This document shows, in pieces, positions 14,770-23,382 of a stretch of DNA of 64,000 bases. A model generated the notes under the pieces. The model worked only from the letters and a program-made list of their open reading frames with translations. It was not told the DNA's origin and searched no databases. Source of the DNA: Wenxinia saemankumensis. GTDB taxonomy: Bacteria > Pseudomonadota > Alphaproteobacteria > Rhodobacterales > Rhodobacteraceae. Positions within the stretch are counted from its first letter, which is position 1, and the number at the start of each line of letters is the position of its first letter. The translations under genes and the position numbers were made by a program. Location: positions 124,001 to 188,000 of the forward strand of contig NZ_FQYO01000005.1 in NCBI RefSeq assembly GCF_900141735.1, read 5' to 3'.

Positions 14770-15582
14770 TCAGGGGCGCACGAACCGCGCGCCGAGCTCG
14801 CCCCTGTCCCCCGCCCCGAGGACGCGGATCCCCCCCGGGGCCGTGGCGCCGAAATCGGTGCCGGACAGGTCCGCGATGAGGCCGGCAAGGGGTGAGGTCG
14901 GCGCGCCGATGGCCACCGGGCGATCCTCGACCACGGCCTTGGCGGAAACGACCGAGACGATGCGCGGTCGCCCGTCGGGCCCGAGCTGGAAGACCGGCGC
15001 CCCGGACGAGCCGAAATCGACGAGGCAGGACAGGACGTAGACCCCGTCGCCGCCCCCCAGCACGTCGCAGCGTTCCTGCATCGAGGGCGCGTCGGCCCGG
15101 TCATGCGCATAGGACACGATCGAGACCGATTGCGCGGCCGAGATCACGTCGCCGACGCCGATCGGCTCCAGCCCCGGCAGGCGGATCGGCTGGCCCAGTT
15201 GCAGCAGCGCGACATCCTGCGCCGCGCCCTCCACCCAGTCGGCGCCGCGGAACACGTAGCTGCCCGGTATGGCCGAGCGGCGCACCGGCCGGGCCGCCGC
15301 GAAACGGCCGTCGCGGAACCCCGCCAGAAAGGTCATCCGCGCGTCGTCGACACGCTGCTGGCTCTCCGTCTCGAACAGGCAATGTGCCGCGGTGAGGACG
15401 AGATCGGGCGCGATCAGCGTGGCGGTGCAGAAGCCCTTGCCCTCGATCTCGAGCCGGCCGACCGCCTCCCAGCCGCGGGCGTCGTCCATCGTGCGGAAGG
15501 CGTTCAGCCCGCTGTCCTCGGCCGCGGCGGGGGCGGCGAGGGACAGCGCGAGGGCGAGGGCCTGGAGGGCGGGGCGAAGCAT
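14770..15582 (-). CDS. secreted trypsin-like serine protease
   Basis: 270 residues with a signal peptide (residues 1-21, cleavage after AAA). The chymotrypsin-fold triad is visible: His67 in TAAHC, Asp123 in AQDVALLQL and Ser193 in GSSGAPVF. The usual GDSGGP is here GSSGAP, still leaving the nucleophile. Cysteines at 52/68 and 172/186 could form disulfides. ATG 15582 is preferred to a GTG at 15597 because the signal peptide then starts MLRPALQ. The substrate is unknown; the protein is probably periplasmic or exported. Confidence 0.87.
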   Translation of the reverse strand: MLRPALQALALALSLAAPAAAEDSGLNAFRTMDDARGWEAVGRLEIEGKGFCTATLIAPDLVLTAAHCLFETESQQRVDDARMTFLAGFRDGRFAAARPVRRSAIPGSYVFRGADWVEGAAQDVALLQLGQPIRLPGLEPIGVGDVISAAQSVSIVSYAHDRADAPSMQERCDVLGGGDGVYVLSCLVDFGSSGAPVFQLGPDGRPRIVSVVSAKAVVEDRPVAIGAPTSPLAGLIADLSGTDFGATAPGGIRVLGAGDRGELGARFVRP

Positions 15583-15690
15583 GGCCGATCCTGTCACCGG
15601 GGGGTGCCGCGACGCTAGGTGGACCTTGCGGCACCTTTGCGGCCCGGCCGCGGGCGGGGCAGGGCGGCCACGGGGCGTTTTTCAGCTCGG

Positions 15691-15722
15691 GCGCTCCTCA
15701 GCGCAGGCGTTCCTCAGCGCAG
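15691..15722. repeat. 16-bp tandem duplication over the glcF stop codon
   Basis: Two adjacent 16-bp copies (15691-15706 and 15707-15722) differ at one base. The right copy includes the last codons and TGA of glcF; the left copy repeats the same end outside the gene. Confidence 0.7.
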
Positions 15723-17096
15723 GATGGGCACCTCGCCGGGGCGGTCGCCGCCAAGGGCACGGGGCCGGGGGCCGCCCGTGGCCCAGTCGAGCAGCTCGAC
15801 CGTGTGCACGACCGGAATCCCGGTGCCGCCGCCGATCTGCATCATGCAGCCGATATTGCCCGCCGCGATGACCTCCGGCGCCTTCGCCTCCAGCGTTCGG
15901 ACCTTGCGGTCCCGCAGCTTCCCCGCGATCGCCGGCTGCATGAGGTTGTAGGTGCCCGCGCTGCCGCAGCACAGATGCGGATCGGCCGGCTCGACCACCT
16001 CGAACCCGGCCGTGCGGAGCAGGTCCTTCGGCGCGGCCTTGATCCTCTGCCCGTGTTGCAGCGAACAGGCGGCATGGTAGGCGACCCGCATCCCGGGGGC
16101 AGGCGCGTCCGCGGCGGGCGGCGCGTCGATGCCGGCGATGCCGTCGCGCGCGGGCCGCGTGGTGCGGACGTGATCGGGGTGGAGGAGATCGACCAGGACC
16201 TCGCTCACGTCCCGGGCGAGGGACGAGATGGCGGCGGCCTCCCCGGCCAGCGGCGAGGTGCGGAACATGTGCCCGTAATCCTTGACCGTCGTTCCGCATC
16301 CCGAGGTGTTGATCACGATCGCATCCAGTCCTGCCTTGGACTTTTCCGACATCCAGGCCCGTATGTTGCGGGCGGCAAAGCGGTGTGCGGCCTCTTCCTT
16401 GCCCATATGGTGCACGAGCGCGCCGCAGCAGCCCGCGCCGTCCGCGACGACCACCTCGGCGCCCAGCCGGGTCAGGAGCCGGATCGTCGCCTCGTTGATG
16501 TCGGTGTTCAGCGCCTTCTGCGCGCAGCCCGTCATCAGCGCGACCCGCATCCGCCGCGTCCCCTCGGCCGGGAAGACCTGCGGCGCGTCGCTCGGCGAGG
16601 GCGGCGGCAGATGGCGGGGCGCCATGTCGAGCATCGCCTTCAGCCGCGCGCCCGGCATCAGGCCCCGCAGCGGCCGACCCAGCCGCGCCGCCATCAGCGC
16701 GGCCCGGAACCGGCCCGGATGGGGCAGGATCTGTGCCAGCACCCATCGCAGCGCCCGGTCGGGCCAGGGGCGGGTGTAGCGCGCCTCGATATAGGCGCGG
16801 GCATGGTCGACGAGATGCATGTAATGTACGCCCGAGGGACAGGTGGTCATGCAGGCGAGGCAGGACAGGCAGCGGTCGATATGGGTCACGGTCCGCGGAT
16901 CGGGGTCGCGGTCGTTCTCGAGCATGTCCTTGATCAGGTAGATCCGGCCGCGCGGGGAATCGAGCTCGTCGCCCAGCACCTGGTAGGTCGGGCAGGTCGC
17001 GGTGCAGAATCCGCAATGGACGCAGGCGCGCAGGATCTCGTTGCTGCGCGCGATCCCGGGATCGGTCAGCTGCTCGGGGGTGAAGGTCGTCTGCAT
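15714..17096 (-). CDS. glcF: glycolate oxidase iron-sulfur subunit
   Basis: 460 residues. Two 4Fe-4S motifs at the N terminus (C25, C28, C31, C35 and C76, C79, C82, C86) are followed by two CCG domains with GAGCCGALVHH, NTSGCGT, YHAACSLQHGQ and HLCCGSAGTYNL. It passes electrons from the flavin subunits to the quinone pool as glycolate is oxidised to glyoxylate. Its ATG shares one base with the TGA of glcE (TGATG), so translation is coupled. Confidence 0.95.
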   Translation of the reverse strand: MQTTFTPEQLTDPGIARSNEILRACVHCGFCTATCPTYQVLGDELDSPRGRIYLIKDMLENDRDPDPRTVTHIDRCLSCLACMTTCPSGVHYMHLVDHARAYIEARYTRPWPDRALRWVLAQILPHPGRFRAALMAARLGRPLRGLMPGARLKAMLDMAPRHLPPPSPSDAPQVFPAEGTRRMRVALMTGCAQKALNTDINEATIRLLTRLGAEVVVADGAGCCGALVHHMGKEEAAHRFAARNIRAWMSEKSKAGLDAIVINTSGCGTTVKDYGHMFRTSPLAGEAAAISSLARDVSEVLVDLLHPDHVRTTRPARDGIAGIDAPPAADAPAPGMRVAYHAACSLQHGQRIKAAPKDLLRTAGFEVVEPADPHLCCGSAGTYNLMQPAIAGKLRDRKVRTLEAKAPEVIAAGNIGCMMQIGGGTGIPVVHTVELLDWATGGPRPRALGGDRPGEVPILR

Positions 17097-18208
17097 CAGG
17101 CGTTCTCCCGGAGGGGGGCGGAGAACAGGCCCCGCGGATCGAATTTCCGGCGCAGGCCCTCGCTCAGCGCGGTCACCGCCGGGGACTCCGGCGGCAGGGC
17201 CGGCACCTCCGCCGGAACCGGGCCGCGCCGCACCAGGCTGGCCTGCCCGCCGAGCCGCGCCGCCGCGCCGCGCACGGCCTCCGCCCCGCCGGAGGGGACC
17301 GAGAGCCAGACCAGCCCGCCACCCCAGTCCAGCAGGGCCCGGTGATCCGTCCCGATCGCCGCCAGCAGCGCCGCCGCGCGCGAGGGCCGGATCGCGCAGC
17401 GCCAGATGGCGGCGTGGCCCCCGGCGAAGGCGGTCACGTCCCGCACCTCCCGCCAGAGGGCGGCACTGTCCGCCGCCTCGGCCCAGGTGCCGCCGAGGCG
17501 ACCGCGCAGCGCCTCCGCGCGATAGCGCACCGACGCCGCCCGCCCCTCGAGCCGCAGCGCCGTGCGCCCGTCCGGCAGATGCGCCGCGCCGCTCACCTCG
17601 AACGGCGTGCCGAGGGCGCGCGACATCGCGTCCACCGCCCCGCCGGGAGCCAGACCCTCGGCGAGCAGCGTGCACTCGGTCTCGGGCACGGGAAGGGTCT
17701 TCAGCGCCACCTCGCTCAGCACGCCGAGCGTCCCGCGCGACCCGGCCAGCAGCCGGACGAGGTCGTAGCCGGTAACGTTCTTCATCACCCGGCCCCCGTT
17801 CGCGACGATCCGCCCGGTCCCGTCGACGAAGCGCAGCCCCAGCATCACGTCCCGCGCCGCCCCCGCCTGGATCCGGCGCGGGCCCGACACGTTCGCCGCG
17901 GCCACCCCGCCGATCGTCGGCACCCCGGTCGTGCCCAGAAGGGCCCGGTGATCCATCGGCTCGAAGGACAGGCGCTGCCCCTCGGCGGCCAGCGCCGCCT
18001 CGATCTCGGCCAGCGGCGTGCCCGCCCCGGCCACCAGCGTCAGGGCCCCTGGCTCGTAGAGGCGGATGCCCGACAGGCCGGCGGTGACCAGCGGCGTGCC
18101 GGCCGGGGCCATGCCGCGCGTATCGCCGCCGCGGACCGAAAGCGGTCCCGTCGCCCCGCGGATCGCATCCGCCAGTTCGCTCTCGCTCGTCGGCCGCAGC
18201 CCGTCCAT
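17096..18208 (-). CDS. glcE: glycolate oxidase subunit GlcE (FAD-binding)
   Basis: 370 residues, the shortened FAD-binding partner of GlcD. It has the FAD PP-loop part (ESELADAIRGATGPLSVRGGDTRG), TTGVPTIGGVAAANVSGPRR and VTGYDLVRLLAGSRGTLGVLSEVALK. The ATG at 18208 is chosen: the alternative TTG at 18226 would begin inside the dispersed 24-nt repeat, which ends exactly one base before this ATG. The bases AAGATAAGAG of the repeat may serve as the ribosome site. Confidence 0.93.
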   Translation of the reverse strand: MDGLRPTSESELADAIRGATGPLSVRGGDTRGMAPAGTPLVTAGLSGIRLYEPGALTLVAGAGTPLAEIEAALAAEGQRLSFEPMDHRALLGTTGVPTIGGVAAANVSGPRRIQAGAARDVMLGLRFVDGTGRIVANGGRVMKNVTGYDLVRLLAGSRGTLGVLSEVALKTLPVPETECTLLAEGLAPGGAVDAMSRALGTPFEVSGAAHLPDGRTALRLEGRAASVRYRAEALRGRLGGTWAEAADSAALWREVRDVTAFAGGHAAIWRCAIRPSRAAALLAAIGTDHRALLDWGGGLVWLSVPSGGAEAVRGAAARLGGQASLVRRGPVPAEVPALPPESPAVTALSEGLRRKFDPRGLFSAPLRENA

Positions 18209-18232
18209 GCTCTTATCTTGCTCCAAATACTC
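18209..18232 (-). repeat. 24-nt dispersed intergenic repeat, copy 3
   Basis: On the minus strand: GAGTATTT, GGA, GCAAGATAAGAGC, abutting the glcE start codon. Upstream of it is a C/G-rich tract with a GCTGCC / GGCAGC hairpin, like the flank of copy 1. Confidence 0.75.
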
Positions 18233-18279
18233 TCGGGGGGGGGGCTGCCGCAGGCAGCGGGGGGCAGACGGCCCCCCTC

Positions 18280-19707
18280 CTAACCCCGCCGCCCCGCGCT
18301 GGCCTCGAGGGGAAAGACCTTGGCCGGGTTCAGCAGCCAGGCCGGGTCGAACACGTCCTTGACGTCCATCTGCGCGTCCATGTCGTCGGGCCCGTACTGC
18401 ACGCCCATCAGGTCACGCTTCTCGACCCCGACCCCGTGCTCGCCGGTCAGGCAGCCGCCCACCTCGACGCAGAGCCGGAGGATCTCGGCGCCGAAGGCCT
18501 CGGCCTTCTCGAGGTCGCCCTCGCGGTTCGCGTCGAAGATGATGAGGGGATGCATGTTGCCGTCCCCGGCATGGAAGACGTTGCCGACCCGCAGGCCGAA
18601 CTGCTCGGACAGCTCGCCGATCCGGCGCAGGACGCGCGGCAGCTCGCCCACCGGGATCGTGCCGTCGAGGCAGAGATAGTCGCCGATCTGCCCCATCGCG
18701 CCGAAGGCGGACTTGCGGCCCAGCCAGATCCGCCCGGCCTCTTCGGCATCCTTCGCCCGGCGCAGCTCCACGGGGTCGTGGCGGCGGGCGATCTCCTCGA
18801 TGAGGCCCAGCTGGTCCGCGATCTCCTCCTCCGAGCCTTCCACCTCGACGATCAGCAGCGCCTCGCAGATCGGGTAGCCGGCACCGGAAAAGGCCTCGGT
18901 CGCCTCGATGCAGGGGCGGTCCATGAACTCGATCGCGACGGGCAGGATCCCGGCGCGGATGATGTCGGCCACGCAGGCCCCCGCCACCTCCGAGCTGTCG
19001 AAGCCCATCAGGACGGGTCGCGCGCCCTCCGGCTTCGGCAGGATCCGCAGCGTCGCCTCGGTCACGATCCCGAGCTGCCCCTCCGAGCCGCAGACCACGC
19101 CCAGAAGGTCGAGGCCGCCGGCCTCCATCTGGCCGCCGAGTTCCACGACGCGGCCGTCCATCAGCACCATCGTGACGCCGAGGAGGTTGTTCGTGGTCAC
19201 CCCGTATTTCAGGCAATGCGCGCCGCCCGAATTCATCCCGATATTGCCCGCGATGGCGCAGGCCAGCTGGCTGGACGGGTCGGGGGCGTAGAAGAAGCCC
19301 AGATCCTCGACCGCGCCGGTCACCGACAGGTTCGTGCGCCCGGTCTGGACGCGGATCAGCCGGTCCTCGGTCGAGATCTCCAGCACCTCGGTCAGCCGCG
19401 CCACGCCGAGGATGACGCAATCGGCCGTCGGCAGCGCCCCCCCGGCCAGCGAGGTGCCCGAACCGCGCGGCACGACCGGCACGCCCTCCTCGTGGCAGAT
19501 CCGCAGCGCGGCCGCGACCTCTTCGGTCGAGGCAGGCAGGATCGCGATCAGCGGCGGGCAGCGATAGGCGGTGAGGGCATCGCATTCATAGGCGCGCGTC
19601 TCGGCCGGGTCGGCGATCACGGCATCCGGCGGCAGCACCTCGGACAGGCGCGAGACGAGCCGGGCCTTGAGGCCCATGATCCGGACATCGGGGGCGGGCA
19701 TCTGCAT
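18280..19707 (-). CDS. glcD: glycolate oxidase subunit GlcD
   Basis: 475 residues, FAD-binding catalytic subunit of the VAO/PCMH family. Seen: the PP-loop VPRGSGTSLAGGALP (about 86-100), GNIGMNSGGAHCLKYGVTTNNLLG, the C-terminal substrate domain with VFHAGDGNMHP, and GEHGVGVEKRDLM. The start ATG at 19707 is preceded by GGAGAGACCGG; a second ATG two codons later is possible. glcE follows after 71 bases containing repeat copy 3. The three genes allow growth on glycolate or disposal of phosphoglycolate-derived glycolate. No dedicated regulator is beside them. Confidence 0.96.
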   Translation of the reverse strand: MQMPAPDVRIMGLKARLVSRLSEVLPPDAVIADPAETRAYECDALTAYRCPPLIAILPASTEEVAAALRICHEEGVPVVPRGSGTSLAGGALPTADCVILGVARLTEVLEISTEDRLIRVQTGRTNLSVTGAVEDLGFFYAPDPSSQLACAIAGNIGMNSGGAHCLKYGVTTNNLLGVTMVLMDGRVVELGGQMEAGGLDLLGVVCGSEGQLGIVTEATLRILPKPEGARPVLMGFDSSEVAGACVADIIRAGILPVAIEFMDRPCIEATEAFSGAGYPICEALLIVEVEGSEEEIADQLGLIEEIARRHDPVELRRAKDAEEAGRIWLGRKSAFGAMGQIGDYLCLDGTIPVGELPRVLRRIGELSEQFGLRVGNVFHAGDGNMHPLIIFDANREGDLEKAEAFGAEILRLCVEVGGCLTGEHGVGVEKRDLMGVQYGPDDMDAQMDVKDVFDPAWLLNPAKVFPLEASAGRRG

Positions 19708-19833
19708 CCGGTCTCTCCTCCCCGGGGGGCATCGGGCGCCGCGACGTCCGCATCCAAGCGCTTCGATCGGGTCGGGAATATAACCGCATCCGCCTCTGGG
19801 CAAGCGCGGGGGCGGCGTCGTAGCGTCGCGCCC

Positions 19834-20523
19834 ATGGATCCCGGTGCGACGCTCTCCCTCCTCTCCCCGCTCGACATCGTCGCCCTGCTGCTGCTCGGCG
19901 GGGCGTTCCTCGCCGTCGGCTGGCGGATCGAGCATCCGGGGCGGGCGCGGCTCTCGGTCACGGTGATGATGTCCGAGCATCGCCGCGAATGGATGCGCGT
20001 CATGCTGGGCCGGGACAACCGGATCTTCGACAGCCAGATCATGGGGATGCTGCGGCAGGGCACCGCCTTCTTCGCCTCCACCTCGCTGATCAGCATCGGC
20101 GGGTTGCTGGCCCTGATCGGGAATCCCGCCCCGCTCGAAGGGGTGGCGGAGGGGTTCATCGGCGACGGCACGCCCGAGATCCTCTGGCAGGCCAAGCTCA
20201 TGCTCGTCCTGCTGTTCCTCGCCCATGCCTTCCTGCGCTTCGTCTGGGCGAACCGTCTCTTCGGCTATTGCGCGGTGCTGATCGCGGCCGTGCCCAACCA
20301 GCCGGGGGAGGGGGTCAATCACCGCGCCGTCGTCGCCGGCGAGATCAACGTCCGCGCGGCGATGAACTTCAACCGCGGACTCAGGGCCGTCTACTTCGCG
20401 CTGGCCGCGCTGGCCTGGCTGCTGGGCCCGGTCGCGCTGGCCATCGCCACCGCGGCGGTGACCTGGGTGCTGTGGAGCCGCGAGTTCCGGTCCGAGCCGC
20501 AGCGCCTGCTGGCCGGGAAGTGA
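19834..20523 (+). CDS. DUF599 domain-containing membrane protein
   Basis: 229 residues with about four hydrophobic segments (13-30, 80-97, 120-140, 180-215). The conserved part is MSEHRREWMRVMLGRDNRIFDSQIMGMLRQGTAFFASTSLI and FLRFVWANRLFGYCAVLIAAVPN, which I know as DUF599. Function unknown; inner membrane. The 13 bases before its ATG are nearly identical to those before the lactonase-like gene at 51489. Confidence 0.85.
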   Translation: MDPGATLSLLSPLDIVALLLLGGAFLAVGWRIEHPGRARLSVTVMMSEHRREWMRVMLGRDNRIFDSQIMGMLRQGTAFFASTSLISIGGLLALIGNPAPLEGVAEGFIGDGTPEILWQAKLMLVLLFLAHAFLRFVWANRLFGYCAVLIAAVPNQPGEGVNHRAVVAGEINVRAAMNFNRGLRAVYFALAALAWLLGPVALAIATAAVTWVLWSREFRSEPQRLLAGK

Positions 20524-20566
20524 GGAGGCGGCCCCGCCCCCGCGACCCCGGGCCGGCGCCGGATCG

Positions 20567-21883
20567 TCAGTGGACGATCCTCTCCTCCTTGACGAACATG
20601 TTCGCCCAGGCGCGGTCGATCAGTTCCGGGGACATCTGGTTCGGGATGCCCTCGAACTGGCAGATCGCGATCATCTGGTCGATCAGGAAGACCGGCTGGT
20701 AATTGGCGAAATTGTTGTCGATGGTCGGGTACTTCACCTTCAGCAGGTGAATCAGCGCCTTCTCGTCCAGCGGCATCTTCTTCTTGCGCGCGACCATGGC
20801 GAAGATCTTGAGGAAGTTCTCCTGGTCCGGGCCGTCGATCTTGATCTTGTAGAAGATCCGGCGGAGCGCGGCCTTGTCGAAGATCTCGTTGGGATGGAAG
20901 TTGGTCGAGAAGATCACGAGCGTGTCGAAGGGCACCTCGAACTTCTCGCCCGATTGCAGGGCGAGGATGTCGCGGTTCTCTTCCAGCGGGACGATCCAGC
21001 GGTTCACGATCTTCTGCGGCGGCTCCTCCTGCCGGCCGAGGTCGTCGATGATGAACACCCCGCCCGAGGATTTGAGCTGCAGCGGCGCCTGGTAGGTCCG
21101 CGCGGTCGGGTTGTAGACCAGGTCGAGCATGTCGAGCGACAGCTCGCCCCCGGTGATCACGGTGGGGCGGTCGCAGCGGACGTAGCGCGTGTCGAAGCGG
21201 CCCGTGGTCCGGCGCAGGCTGTTCTCGTCCTGCACCTCCTCCTCGGCGGCGGTGTGCACGATCGGGTCGTAGACGGTGATGACCTGGCCGGCATATTCGA
21301 TGGCGCGGGGAATGTAGATCTTGTCGCCGATCGCGTCGCGGATCCCGTTCGAGATCGACGATTTCCCGTTCCCGGGGGGGCCGTACATCAGGACCGAGCG
21401 GCCCGCGCCCACGGCGGGCCCGAGCTGATCCAGCAGCGTCGGCGGCAGGATGAGGTGGCCCATCGCCTGGGTCAGGCGGTCGCGGGTGATGTGGATGTTG
21501 CGGATGGACTGCCGCTCCACCTGCTCGCGGTAGACCTCGAGCGGGACCGGCATCGCGCCGAAATATTCCGACTGGGCCAGCGCGTCGAGGGCGCGGTCCT
21601 TGCCCTGGTCGGTGAGCTGGTAGCCCATCTCGCCACTGGCGCCGGCGCTCATCGTGCCGGTCGCCTCGAGCAGGCGCTGGCCACGCGCGAGATCGACCAG
21701 TTCCTGCACGACGGAGCGCGGCAGGCAGATGGCGGCCGCGATCTCGGGCACTTCCGAAACGTTCTTGCGGAACATCGTCTTGATCAGGATGTCGCGCATC
21801 ATGACCAGCGGAAGCTTCATCTGCTCGAGCGAACGCGGGGCGGGGGGCGGGGTGACGCCCTCGGCGGAGACCTGCATGTTCAT
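20567..21883 (-). CDS. AAA+ ATPase of the Tad pilus locus
   Basis: 438 residues. An N-terminal winged-helix-like region (about 28-105) is followed by one AAA+ module with Walker A GPPGNGKSS (168-176), Walker B GVFIIDDLG (275-283) and a sensor-1 Asn in VIFSTNFHPNEIFD. No membrane helix. It is the last gene of the minus-strand Tad cluster, 124 bases after the prepilin peptidase. I recognise it as a conserved neighbour of tad genes in this family, but not as any named Tad component; TadA is the known assembly ATPase. It resembles MoxR/RavA remodelling ATPases in outline. Role inferred, not shown. Confidence 0.8.
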   Translation of the reverse strand: MNMQVSAEGVTPPPAPRSLEQMKLPLVMMRDILIKTMFRKNVSEVPEIAAAICLPRSVVQELVDLARGQRLLEATGTMSAGASGEMGYQLTDQGKDRALDALAQSEYFGAMPVPLEVYREQVERQSIRNIHITRDRLTQAMGHLILPPTLLDQLGPAVGAGRSVLMYGPPGNGKSSISNGIRDAIGDKIYIPRAIEYAGQVITVYDPIVHTAAEEEVQDENSLRRTTGRFDTRYVRCDRPTVITGGELSLDMLDLVYNPTARTYQAPLQLKSSGGVFIIDDLGRQEEPPQKIVNRWIVPLEENRDILALQSGEKFEVPFDTLVIFSTNFHPNEIFDKAALRRIFYKIKIDGPDQENFLKIFAMVARKKKMPLDEKALIHLLKVKYPTIDNNFANYQPVFLIDQMIAICQFEGIPNQMSPELIDRAWANMFVKEERIVH

Positions 21884-22007
21884 CGGAAAAAGACGGCCCT
21901 TCTCGCTGCGACGGGGATTGCGGCTGCGGGGGCAGGGTCGCGCCCGTTTGTGGCCGAAGTGGGATCGGGCGGGGGCTGTTTCGGGCCGCCCGCGCGGAGC
22001 CTCGCCT

Positions 22008-22496
22008 TCAGCCCGTCGCGGCGAGCGCGAGATAGGCGACCAGCGTCATCGCCAGCGGCAGGCCCATCGGAAAGCGCCGGCCGCTGGTCCAGCTGACCCA
22101 GCCGGGCGCGAGGCGCGGGCCGACAGTGACCCTGGCGATCAGGTGCAGCGCGTAGCCGAGGGCCGAGGCCGTGGCGAGGATCCAGATCAGCGGCCCGACA
22201 TCGCCGAGCGCGACATAGGGGGCGGCGGCGGCGATGAACTTGGCATCGCCCGCGCCCATCAGGCGGATGGCGTTCGCCGCCATCCCGGCCAGCAGCATCA
22301 CGGCGAAATGCAGCCAGCGCCAGCCGTAATCCGGCAGGGGCAGCACGAAGGGGCCGACCAGCAGGAACCCGGCGAGCAGGGCGAGGACTGCCCTGTTCGG
22401 GATCTTCATCCGCGACAGGTCCGACCACGCCACCCAGAGCGAGACGGGCAGGGCGACGATCAGCAGCGCCTGCGCGGCCAGGGCGGGCGTGTCCAC
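22008..22496 (-). CDS. tadV: Tad prepilin peptidase (TadV/CpaA)
   Basis: 162 residues, a polytopic A24 aspartic peptidase that cleaves Flp prepilins at the inner membrane. The two catalytic Asp residues are D26 (WSDLSRMKIPN) and D84 in the GxGD motif (MGAGDAKF). It lacks the methyltransferase domain, as in TadV. It lies 13 bases downstream of the TPR lipoprotein gene. Confidence 0.92.
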   Translation of the reverse strand: MDTPALAAQALLIVALPVSLWVAWSDLSRMKIPNRAVLALLAGFLLVGPFVLPLPDYGWRWLHFAVMLLAGMAANAIRLMGAGDAKFIAAAAPYVALGDVGPLIWILATASALGYALHLIARVTVGPRLAPGWVSWTSGRRFPMGLPLAMTLVAYLALAATG

Positions 22497-22509
22497 GCCG
22501 GCCGCTCCG

Positions 22510-23355
22510 TCAGGCGCCCTGGTCGAGGGCGCGCATGGCGCGGACCGCTTCCTCGAAATGCTGCGGATGGGTGTCGATCGCGTCCTGCAGCAGCGAGCGC
22601 CCGATGTTCAGGTCGTTCTGCTTGATGGCCGTCAGCGCCATCGTGTAGAGCAGCTGCGCCCGCTCGACCTGGGTCATCGGGATCACCGGCAGGTCGTAGT
22701 TGCGCTGGGCGCCGCGGGCCAGGACGAGATTGTTCTTGGCGGTGAACATGTTCGGCTCGTGGCGCAGCGCATCGGCGAAGAAGCGTTCCGCCTCTGCGTA
22801 GTTGCCCCGGGTCAGGTTGGAATAGCCCCAGTTGTTCAGCACCCCGGCCGGCGTCGTCGTGAGGCCCAGCGCCGTCTCGTAGAAGCTGTCGGCGCGGCTC
22901 CATTCCTCGTTGCTGTCGGCGACCATCGCCTCGAAGCGGTAGCGGTCGAAGGTCTCGACCGTGGGCGGGATCGCGTCGAGCACGCTCTCGGCCCGGTCCC
23001 AGCTGTTGTTGCGGATCAGCGCGCCGGCATAGGCCACGCGGTCCTCCTCGGTCGCGGCGGGCAGGGCGACGAGCTGGGTGTAGGCGGCGACCGCCTCGGG
23101 GATGCGGCCGGCGCGCACCAGGCTCTGCGCCAGGCCCCGGCGCAGGTCCACGCGTTCGGGATTGGCGTCGGAGGCGCGCTGGAAGTAGCTCACCGCCTCG
23201 CCGGGATCGGCGACGGTCATCATCACGTCGTTGAGGTTGGTCTCGTCGATGACGTTGATATCGTCGAGCGCACGCGCGACTTCGGCGTCACCGCCACGGT
23301 CGCCGCAGGCCGCCAGCGCGACGAGCGCGGGCAGCAGAAAGATCGGGTGGCGCAT
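22510..23355 (-). CDS. TPR lipoprotein, TadD-like (first of two)
   Basis: 281 residues with a lipobox (LVALAAC, Cys17) and TPR-like helices from about 50 to 225 (EAVSYFQRASDANPERVDLRRGLAQSLVRAGRIPEAVAAYTQLV and NNWGYSNLTRGNYAEAERFFADALRHEPN). TadD family lipoproteins help place the secretin in the outer membrane. It lies 27 bases after the second TPR gene and 13 before tadV. Confidence 0.83.
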   Translation of the reverse strand: MRHPIFLLPALVALAACGDRGGDAEVARALDDINVIDETNLNDVMMTVADPGEAVSYFQRASDANPERVDLRRGLAQSLVRAGRIPEAVAAYTQLVALPAATEEDRVAYAGALIRNNSWDRAESVLDAIPPTVETFDRYRFEAMVADSNEEWSRADSFYETALGLTTTPAGVLNNWGYSNLTRGNYAEAERFFADALRHEPNMFTAKNNLVLARGAQRNYDLPVIPMTQVERAQLLYTMALTAIKQNDLNIGRSLLQDAIDTHPQHFEEAVRAMRALDQGA

Positions 23356-23382
23356 CGGATGCGTCCTTGTCCTGCCAGTGCC

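Noticed and set aside
17096-18226. glcE start at TTG 18226
   Set aside because: The extra six codons lie inside the dispersed 24-nt repeat; the ATG at 18208 fits the GlcE start.
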